This document shows positions 1 to 5,258 of a stretch of 6,085 nucleotides of DNA, piece by piece. Position 1 is the stretch's first letter; every line of letters starts with the position of its first letter. The translations under genes and the position numbers were made by a program. The stretch comes from Campylobacteraceae bacterium. Its GTDB lineage: Bacteria > Campylobacterota > Campylobacteria > Campylobacterales > Sulfurovaceae. The stretch lies in contig JALSQB010000241.1 of the NCBI GenBank assembly GCA_026985655.1, positions 1 through 6,085 of the forward strand. Direction: 5' to 3'. The notes under the pieces were generated by a model. That model was not told where the DNA came from. It searched no databases and saw only the letters and a program-made list of their open reading frames with translations.

Positions 1-617
1 TTCCTGCTCCGATGTATTATTTGATTGATAAGCTTATTGAGCAAAAGTTAAGCTATTCACTCTATGAGCTGACACCTGAACTTATCTTTTTTATTCCCAA
101 AGCAGAATTAGTTAAAATTGGAAAAAAATTACCTCCCTATACAGGTAGAAAAATTAAAAAGGGTCAAGCACTTTTTTTAATTAATGCTATTACTTTGGCT
201 AAAGTTGCAAAAGCTAAATCTATTGAATTAGAAGATGATGATGTTATTGCTATTTTATTTCGAGATTCTGATGGAACAAATAGCACCTCCAAAGGTATGT
301 GGGAAGAGAAAGTAGCCTCTATTGAAAATGGTTTTAAAATGGAGAAGTTTACACGAGGTGTTGCTATGGTTCCTAAACCAAAATCAGAATCTTGGTTAAT
401 CTGTGCCTTAAAAAACAAGCCTTATGAGAATTGCGAAGAGTTAGAGGAGAGGTCAGGTAATGATAAATCGCCCAATAATCTAAAAGATGAGTTAGATAGT
501 TTCAATATATCTAATGATGAAATTAATGAGATGATTCAAAATGGACAGATAGAGATAGATAAAATTGATATGCCAAGTTTTCAATATTTTTCTGAAAAAT
601 TAAAAGAGTTACTATAA
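1..617 (+). CDS. Putative TOPRIM-like (DUF4276-like) protein, 5'-partial
   Basis: I do not recognise this gene with certainty. The first ATG in frame is at 12, but it has no Shine-Dalgarno sequence and the frame stays open to the window edge, so the true start is probably upstream; 201 residues are visible from that ATG. Numbered from it, a hydrophobic strand ends in an acidic DSD motif (residues 85-87, context FRDSDGT). A PKPKSESWLICAL block follows (121-133), then GNDKSP (149-154), and the C-terminus is acidic, polar and helical (about 160-201). The order hydrophobic strand-DxD, then P..E-W-L, then a P..L segment resembles TOPRIM-like DUF4276 proteins, which often accompany an AAA ATPase in defence or DNA-repair loci. 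The expected N-terminal TOPRIM glutamate would be in the missing part. The gene is more AT-rich than its neighbours, which fits an accessory origin. It ends 1 base before aguA. The function is an inference; the coding status is firm. Confidence 0.8.
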   Translation, partial: PAPMYYLIDKLIEQKLSYSLYELTPELIFFIPKAELVKIGKKLPPYTGRKIKKGQALFLINAITLAKVAKAKSIELEDDDVIAILFRDSDGTNSTSKGMWEEKVASIENGFKMEKFTRGVAMVPKPKSESWLICALKNKPYENCEELEERSGNDKSPNNLKDELDSFNISNDEINEMIQNGQIEIDKIDMPSFQYFSEKLKELL

Positions 618-618
618 A

Positions 619-1617
619 ATGAAAACCTTACCCCCAGAATGGCAAAAGCAACGTGCTGTGCTTATGGCATTTCCTCATAAAAATTCAGATTGGAACAGTA
701 ACTTAAATTCTGCCCTTGTTCCTTTTATTCGTATTGCACAAGCGATTGCTTACACTACGCCTGTATATATTATTTGTGATGATAAAGAGGCGATTAGTGG
801 GCTTTTTTGTTCTCCTCGTAATTTGAGCTTTATTGAGATAGATACCAATGATACTTGGATACGGGATTATGGTTACATTTCGGTGCTAGAAAATGGGGAA
901 GTGAAACTTTTGGACTTTGCGTTTAATGCTTGGGGTGAGAAGTTTTCCTTTGCGTTGGACAATGAAGTTAATAAAAAGTTGCATAAAAAAGGCTATATGG
1001 GTGTTACACCACTTGAGACTATTGATTTTGTGTTAGAGGGTGGGTCGATTGAATCTGATGGATTGGGGACAATTATGACTACTACGGCTTGTTTGTGTAA
1101 TGCCAATCGTAATGGTGGATTAAGTCGTGATGAGGTTGAAGCAAAACTAAAAGCCTATTTAGGGGCTAAAAGGGTTTTGTGGCTTGAACATGGTTATTTG
1201 GCTGGAGATGATACGGACAGTCATATTGATACTTTGGCTCGGTTTGTGCGTGAAGATACGATTATGTATGTTCAATGTTTAGATGCAGAAGATGAACATT
1301 ATGTAGCACTTAAAAAGATGGAAGAGGCGTTAAAAAAGTTTAAAGATAGTGAGGGAAATTTTTATAATTTACTGCCTCTACCTTTGCCCTCGGCGAAATA
1401 TGATGTAGATAATAATCGTCTTCCTGCTACTTATGTGAATTTTTTAATAACAAATGGAGCATTGATTTATCCTACTTATAGTGTGGAAGAAGATAAGGTA
1501 GCACATAGAATATTTAAAGATTTTTTTGAAGCTAGAGAGATAATTCCTGTAGAGTGTTCAAGGTTAATAGAAGAGGGAGGGAGTCTTCATTGTTCTACGA
1601 TGCAGATTCCTTTTTAA
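619..1617 (+). CDS. aguA: Agmatine deiminase (agmatine iminohydrolase)
   Basis: This cytosolic enzyme hydrolyses agmatine to N-carbamoylputrescine and ammonia, a step in the arginine-to-putrescine polyamine route. The 332-residue protein matches the usual length and the motif order of the PAD_porph/agmatine deiminase family (guanidino-modifying fold): NDTWIRDYG at 77-85 (substrate-binding region), FNAWG at 102-106, EGGSIESDG at 140-148, GDDTDSHID at 196-204 with the catalytic-type His202, and GGSLHCSTMQIP at 320-331 with the presumed nucleophile Cys325. All key residues appear intact. The proteins of Helicobacter pylori (HP0049) and Campylobacter jejuni (Cj0949c) are of this kind. The start at 619 lies 1 base after the stop of the preceding gene, with AAAAGAG at 603-608 inside that gene as a modest ribosome binding site, so translation is probably coupled. 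The next pathway enzyme, N-carbamoylputrescine amidohydrolase (aguB), is not in the window. Confidence 0.95.
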   Translation: MKTLPPEWQKQRAVLMAFPHKNSDWNSNLNSALVPFIRIAQAIAYTTPVYIICDDKEAISGLFCSPRNLSFIEIDTNDTWIRDYGYISVLENGEVKLLDFAFNAWGEKFSFALDNEVNKKLHKKGYMGVTPLETIDFVLEGGSIESDGLGTIMTTTACLCNANRNGGLSRDEVEAKLKAYLGAKRVLWLEHGYLAGDDTDSHIDTLARFVREDTIMYVQCLDAEDEHYVALKKMEEALKKFKDSEGNFYNLLPLPLPSAKYDVDNNRLPATYVNFLITNGALIYPTYSVEEDKVAHRIFKDFFEAREIIPVECSRLIEEGGSLHCSTMQIPF

Positions 1618-2217
1618 ATGTTTGAAGTAGCAGAGTACATAGGCATTATAGCCTTTGCAATTAGTGGTTTTTTTGTGGGGGTTCGTGCTAAATTAGATTT
1701 TTTAGGGGTACTTATTTCTGTCTTTTTAACGGCTTTTGGGGGTGGGGTAATTCGTGATATTATTGTAGATAAAACGCCTTATGTCTTTACGCATTCAATG
1801 CCTGGTATTATTGTGGTTTCCCTTATGGTGACACTTATTGTTTTTAAATTTCATAAAAAACAAAGCATTGAAAATCGACCACTTTTTATTGTGAGTGACT
1901 CCATTGGTTTGGTCTCTTTTAGCATTACGGGTGCATTGATTGCCTTAGAATCAGAGGTCAATTTAACAGGAGTTTTAATTCTCTCTTTTATTACAGCTGT
2001 CGGTGGAGGGATTACGAGAGATGTGATTATCAATGAAATTCCTTTTGTGTTTAAGACAGGATTTTATGGAACGGTTTCACTCTTAATTGGTGTTTTGATG
2101 TTTCTGTTTGATGCGTTTGAATTGGTCAATATTTATAGTATGAGTTTAGTATTTCTTTTAGGAGTCTTCATTCGGATTGTCGCGTACTATAAAAAATGGT
2201 CGATACCTTTGGTTTAA
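1618..2217 (+). CDS. TRIC/UPF0126 family membrane protein (YicG/YadS-like)
   Basis: This is an inner-membrane protein of 199 residues, the normal length for the family. About seven hydrophobic helices are visible, near residues 4-24, 28-48, 59-78, 90-110, 115-136, 148-166 and 172-190. The family's internal duplication is obvious: GGGVIRD at 41-47 and GGGITRD at 129-135, an 88-residue offset, each followed by a short loop with a proline. Prokaryotic relatives form trimeric cation (K+-permeable) channels; the Pfam name glycine transporter reflects an older guess, so the substrate here is unknown. The ATG directly follows the aguA stop with no intervening base, and no Shine-Dalgarno sequence lies close in front (the nearest purine run, around 1572-1581, is too far). 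Translation therefore most likely depends on reinitiation after aguA. Nothing in the sequence links its role to polyamines beyond co-transcription. Confidence 0.93.
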   Translation: MFEVAEYIGIIAFAISGFFVGVRAKLDFLGVLISVFLTAFGGGVIRDIIVDKTPYVFTHSMPGIIVVSLMVTLIVFKFHKKQSIENRPLFIVSDSIGLVSFSITGALIALESEVNLTGVLILSFITAVGGGITRDVIINEIPFVFKTGFYGTVSLLIGVLMFLFDAFELVNIYSMSLVFLLGVFIRIVAYYKKWSIPLV

Positions 2218-2219
2218 TT

Positions 2220-2258
2220 TGCTAAAATTAGATAATTATTTAATCGTGAGAATTAAGG
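2220..2258 (+). promoter_or_regulatory. Likely leuA promoter (extended -10) and ribosome binding site
   Basis: The 48-base gap before leuA contains TGCTAAAAT at 2220-2228, a good match to the extended -10 (TGnTAnAAT) typical of the housekeeping sigma factor in Campylobacterota, which often lacks a clear -35. Transcription would start near 2235. A Shine-Dalgarno AAGG at 2255-2258 sits 7 bases before the ATG at 2266. No convincing terminator separates the TRIC gene from this promoter, so leuA may also receive read-through from upstream. No leader peptide with leucine codons or T-box is visible; the leader would be only about 30 bases. Confidence 0.55.
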
Positions 2259-2265
2259 CGAAACT

Positions 2266-3801
2266 ATGAACAAAGAAATTATTAAAATATTTGATACCAC
2301 ATTGAGAGATGGAGAGCAAAGCCCTGGTGCTTCGATGAATACTGAAGAGAAAATTCAGATTGCCATTCAACTTGAAAAGTTAGGCGTGGATATTATTGAA
2401 GCAGGGTTTGCTGCGGCTAGTCCAGGAGATTTTGATGCCATTGAGAAGATTGCACAACGGGTGACAAACTCAACGGTATGCTCTTTGGCAAGAGCGATTG
2501 ATGCAGATGTTAAATCAGCAGGGGAGGCGATTGCTAAAGCCAATATGAAACGTATTCATACCTTTATTGCTACGTCAAAAATTCACATGGAACATAAACT
2601 TAAAATGACCCCTGATGAGGTGATTCAAAGAGCCGTGCGTGCTGTGAGTTATGCCAAAGAGTTTGTGGAAGATGTGGAGTTCTCTTGTGAAGATGCAGGG
2701 CGTTCAGACATTGGATTTTTAAAAGAGATAAGTGATGCTGTCATTGATGCTGGGGCTTCAACGATTAATCTTCCTGATACAGTGGGATACAAATTACCAA
2801 GTGAGATTGGTGAGATGGTTCGCATTATGAGTGACTATACAAAAAACAGAGCCATTATCTCCGTACACAATCACAATGACCTAGGTTTAGGGGTGGCAAA
2901 CTCATTAGAGGCAGTACTCAATGGGGCAAGACAAGTAGAGTGTACCATCAATGGCTTAGGAGAGCGTGCAGGAAATGCAGCGTTAGAAGAGATTGTCATG
3001 GCATTGAAAGTGCGTTCTGATACTTTCGCTAACTATGAAACGAATATTAATACCCAAGAGATTTACCCTTCATCACGCTTAATTGCTAACATTACAGGGA
3101 TTGAACCTCAACCTAACAAAGCCATTGTGGGGAAAAATGCCTTTTCGCATGAGAGTGGTATTCATCAAGATGGTATGTTGAAAAACCGTGAGACCTATGA
3201 GATTATGAGTCCTGAAAGTATTGGTTTAATTAAAGAAGATACTTTAGTGCTAGGAAAACACTCTGGACGGGCAGCCTTTAAAGATAAATTGGCAAAATTA
3301 GGTTTTACCTTAGAAGAGGAGGCATTAAATAAATCGTTTGAGCGTTTTAAACTTTTAGCTGACCGAAAAAAAGAGATTCATGATGCCGATTTAACAGCGT
3401 TGGTTACCAATGAAATGACCAAAGCGACACAGGTGTTTGAGTTGGTTTCTTTGCAACTGATGGACTGCTCCAACGGTGTACCAAGTGCTGTTGTTAAAAT
3501 TAAAAAAGAGGGAAAAGAGATACTCGAATCAGGCATAGGTGCTGGAATGATTGATGCTATTTTTAAAACCATTGAAAAGATTTCTGGGCTACAAGGTTCA
3601 CTCAAAGGCTACAAGGTTAAAGCAGTAACCGAGGGGAAAGACGCTTTAGCTTCAGTTACAGTCACCGTATCGTTTAGTAACAATGAACCTGCTATTATTG
3701 GTCATGGTTTACATGTCGATACGATGGTAGCTTCAGCTAGAGCTTACATTGGGGCATTAAACTCTTACCTTAGCATGGAGGGCATGTTAAAGAAGCGATA
3801 A
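2266..3801 (+). CDS. leuA: 2-isopropylmalate synthase
   Basis: This enzyme condenses acetyl-CoA with 2-oxoisovalerate to give 2-isopropylmalate, the committed step of leucine synthesis in the cytosol. At 511 residues it has the length of the bacterial type 1 LeuA. The N-terminal HMGL-like TIM barrel (about 5-275) starts with FDTTLRDGEQSPG (9-21), including Asp10, Arg14 and Asp15. The metal-binding HNHND motif is at 201-205, and GLGERAGNAALEE at 230-242 supplies the Asn237 ligand. The linker region has HESGIHQDG at 295-303 and LGKHSGR at 329-335. The C-terminal LeuA regulatory domain (about 375-505) has GIGAGMIDAIF at 423-433 and IIGHGLHVDTMVASARAYI at 477-495, so leucine feedback inhibition is expected. 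Start choice is clear: AAGG lies 7 bases upstream and the conserved motif begins at residue 9. The isopropylmalate isomerase and dehydrogenase genes are not nearby. Homocitrate and citramalate synthases are relatives, but the regulatory domain and motifs favour LeuA. Confidence 0.96.
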   Translation: MNKEIIKIFDTTLRDGEQSPGASMNTEEKIQIAIQLEKLGVDIIEAGFAAASPGDFDAIEKIAQRVTNSTVCSLARAIDADVKSAGEAIAKANMKRIHTFIATSKIHMEHKLKMTPDEVIQRAVRAVSYAKEFVEDVEFSCEDAGRSDIGFLKEISDAVIDAGASTINLPDTVGYKLPSEIGEMVRIMSDYTKNRAIISVHNHNDLGLGVANSLEAVLNGARQVECTINGLGERAGNAALEEIVMALKVRSDTFANYETNINTQEIYPSSRLIANITGIEPQPNKAIVGKNAFSHESGIHQDGMLKNRETYEIMSPESIGLIKEDTLVLGKHSGRAAFKDKLAKLGFTLEEEALNKSFERFKLLADRKKEIHDADLTALVTNEMTKATQVFELVSLQLMDCSNGVPSAVVKIKKEGKEILESGIGAGMIDAIFKTIEKISGLQGSLKGYKVKAVTEGKDALASVTVTVSFSNNEPAIIGHGLHVDTMVASARAYIGALNSYLSMEGMLKKR

Positions 3802-4650
3802 GCTGATTTGCTCAACGATGCTATCGCTTTTTTCTATTTTTGTACATTTTTCTAAAGGCTCTTTGGAGGTAGATTGTTGATACGCTTTTGTATCAAAAGA
3901 GCTAATGGTGCTAACATTAATGGCGTTAAGAAGTTCTTTTTCTTCCGTAGAGCATTGCTCTAAATCTATGAAAATTACTTCAGCCCCTGCCACACGTGCT
4001 TCTAATGCTGTTTGAAAAGAGGCAGTAACAATTTTGCTTGAAGTACAAATTAAATCAATGTACTCTTCAGCTTCATGCAGTGTTTTAAATATTTTTGCCA
4101 AATCATCTTCATATTTGACATAAAAGTAGTGTCCAAGTAGCAGTTCCATAGGATTTTCTTTAAAGAAGTCAGCATGGCTTAGTATGGTTTTTTCAGCATC
4201 TGAATCTCCCAAAAAGAAAAGGGTACGTTGCTCTTTTTCTTTAGCTTCAAAATAGACATCATCTACAATAATCGAAGAAATATCTTGCTCCTCTTTAGCA
4301 TTGAGGTGTAACATTATTTCGCCATGGATACTTTTGTCCTCACTACTTTGTGCAAAACGAAAAACTTTTTTAAAGTCGGAACAGTATTTGACCAAACGTC
4401 CGTGGTCATCTTCTGGCGAGTCGATAATAACCGAATCTCCTGTTACGGCAATGGCATCAATATCTTGAATGGTCTCAATGGTTACCGATTCAGGTACCCC
4501 AAACTCTCTGGCGACTAAACCTGCTCTAAAGTCATTGACTAAAAGCATGGTGTCTATGCCTTTGTCTCGAAGTTTATTTAAAATAACAGCTGATTTTTTA
4601 ACACGATCCAAGCCATTTTTGTGTCCAGTAAATGCGTAGTAATATAACAT
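3787..4650 (-). CDS. PseG-like GT-B-fold protein of unknown function
   Basis: The 287-residue product looks like a two-domain Rossmann (GT-B) protein related to PseG, the UDP-sugar hydrolase of pseudaminic acid synthesis, but it is probably not PseG. The N-terminal half has TGHKNGLDRVKKSAVILNKL (8-27), aligning by eye with the PseG nucleotide-sugar loop (GLGH-x-x-R-x-L-x-LA). Where PseG has its catalytic His, this protein has Arg16 (GLDR). The C-terminal half has TLFFLGDSDAEKT (143-155), like the PseG iLiFfGGsD segment, and TASFQTALEARVAGAEVIFIDLEQ (209-232), like the GT-B motif that binds the nucleotide end (GsTxxEA...G.P.i....nQ). No signal peptide or membrane segment is seen. The start is supported by AAGGA at 4658-4662 (read on the - strand), 7 bases upstream. 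It follows the globin gene on the same strand after 59 bases, and its 3' end overlaps leuA by 15 bases. No pseudaminic acid genes are visible. Confidence 0.85.
   Translation of the reverse strand: MLYYYAFTGHKNGLDRVKKSAVILNKLRDKGIDTMLLVNDFRAGLVAREFGVPESVTIETIQDIDAIAVTGDSVIIDSPEDDHGRLVKYCSDFKKVFRFAQSSEDKSIHGEIMLHLNAKEEQDISSIIVDDVYFEAKEKEQRTLFFLGDSDAEKTILSHADFFKENPMELLLGHYFYVKYEDDLAKIFKTLHEAEEYIDLICTSSKIVTASFQTALEARVAGAEVIFIDLEQCSTEEKELLNAINVSTISSFDTKAYQQSTSKEPLEKCTKIEKSDSIVEQISLSLL
3793..3834 (+). terminator. Rho-independent terminator of leuA, inside the convergent gene
   Basis: AAGCGATA (3793-3800) pairs with TATCGCTT (3822-3829). The stem can be lengthened by GC/GC (3802-3803 with 3820-3821) across a bulged A, leaving a loop of about 16 bases. 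A T-rich tract follows at 3828-3840 (six T, then CTATTTT). The left arm includes the leuA stop codon, and the whole hairpin lies in the last codons of the gene on the other strand. On the - strand the hairpin is followed only by a weak T run (CTTCTTTAAC), so termination is mainly in the leuA direction. Confidence 0.7.
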
Positions 4651-4675
4651 TTTTTTATCCTTGCTTTCAAAAGTT

Positions 4676-4690
4676 TTTTACTTTATAGCC
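4676..4690 (-). promoter_or_regulatory. Possible internal promoter for the PseG-like gene
   Basis: In the 59-base gap after the globin gene, the - strand reads TTGGCTATAAAGT. The GGCTATAAA part (4682-4690) resembles a Campylobacterota -10 element, with a start expected near 4676 and a leader of about 25 bases that carries the AAGGA ribosome binding site. No clear -35 is visible. No terminator hairpin is seen in the gap, so the gene can also be read from the globin promoter. Confidence 0.35.
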
Positions 4691-4709
4691 AATAATTTTA
4701 TGGTAGAGC

Positions 4710-5195
4710 TTATTGTCCAGGATTGTATTCAGCATAATAGACACTTCCATCGGAAAAAGTGTTTACGGTTAATTTGGAAAAACGTTCCAAATAGTTCCAA
4801 AAATCATCTTTGATGCGTTGCTCCATATCCACTTTGCGTAGTGCCTCTTCCATACAACCTAGCCACTCATAACGCGATTTTTCATAGATGGAGAAGTCAT
4901 CGTGAAGTCTTATCATATACTCATTGAGGTCTATTGTTTTATCGTCTTGTTCATAGACCTTTGGACCGCCACAAATTTGAATGAAAAATTTTGTATTTTT
5001 CTCTTTTATCTTTTCAAACTCCTCCTCTTCTTGGGGGAAAAAGTTGGCAATATCACTCTCATAAATAATATCGTAAAAATCATACATAAGCTTACGCATT
5101 CCCTCTTCTTCCCCAATGGCTTTGTAAAACTCTGGTGAAGGCATTGAAAAATCAACATTTTCCTCTCTGCTTACCTTGCTAACCTCATAACTCAT
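4710..5195 (-). CDS. Truncated hemoglobin, group II (TrHbO)-like
   Basis: This is a small cytosolic heme protein of the 2-on-2 globin family; members bind O2 or NO and work in oxygen sensing, NO detoxification or redox chemistry. Seen in the 161-residue product: FYKAIGEEEGMRKLMYDFYDIIYESDIANFFP at 23-54 (helices A-B with the Phe40-Tyr41 B9/B10 pair), FFIQICGGPKVY at 70-81 (E helix ending in the GGP that marks groups I/II), His98 in RLHDDFSI as the proximal F8 ligand, and Trp111 in YEWLGCMEEAL (109-119) at G8, a group II hallmark. It is unlike Campylobacter Ctb, which is group III. It is longer than most truncated globins because of an approximately 20-residue N-terminal leader and a roughly 12-residue aromatic C-terminal tail, and it is strongly acidic around 55-65. 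The start is firm: AGGAG at 5203-5207 (on the - strand) is 7 bases upstream. The exact ligand role is not readable from sequence. Confidence 0.9.
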   Translation of the reverse strand: MSYEVSKVSREENVDFSMPSPEFYKAIGEEEGMRKLMYDFYDIIYESDIANFFPQEEEEFEKIKEKNTKFFIQICGGPKVYEQDDKTIDLNEYMIRLHDDFSIYEKSRYEWLGCMEEALRKVDMEQRIKDDFWNYLERFSKLTVNTFSDGSVYYAEYNPGQ

Positions 5196-5258
5196 ATTAT
5201 CACTCCTAATATTTTTTAAATCATTGCATTTTTTTACTTAAAAGGCTACACTTCTGTT
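5196..5258. promoter_or_regulatory. Divergent intergenic region between globin and NamZ genes
   Basis: This 63-base AT-rich gap must hold the start signals for both divergent genes. On the - strand, TGCAATGAT (5220-5228) is a weak extended -10 candidate placed to give a leader of about 18 bases with the strong AGGAG at 5203-5207. On the + strand, AAAAGG at 5240-5245 is a distant, weak ribosome binding site 13 bases before the NamZ ATG. I see no clear inverted-repeat operator, for example for an Fnr- or NssR-type regulator. Confidence 0.4.

Noticed and set aside
164..418. Open frame on the - strand (84 codons)
   Set aside because: It lies entirely antisense to the TOPRIM-like gene, has no ribosome binding site and no recognisable motif; it looks like a by-product of AT-rich coding sequence.
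1738..2022. Repeated GGGxxRD-coding segments about 264 bases apart
   Set aside because: This is the known internal duplication of the TRIC family, not a DNA repeat or mobile element.
1851..2033. Open frame on the - strand (60 codons)
   Set aside because: It is antisense to the conserved second repeat of the TRIC protein, with no initiation signals.
2222..2244. Imperfect AT palindrome between the TRIC gene and leuA, considered as a terminator or operator
   Set aside because: The pairing is almost all A-T, imperfect and not followed by a T run; it overlaps the promoter-like sequence and is not convincing.
3378..3605. Open frame on the - strand (75 codons)
   Set aside because: It is antisense to the leuA regulatory domain, which is clearly the coding frame.
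4324..4518. Open frame on the + strand (64 codons)
   Set aside because: It lies opposite the PseG-like gene, with low-complexity composition and no ribosome binding site.
4902..5138. Open frame on the + strand (78 codons), hydrophobic
   Set aside because: Its hydrophobicity comes from being antisense to the acidic, Glu/Lys-rich globin gene; globin motifs establish the real frame.
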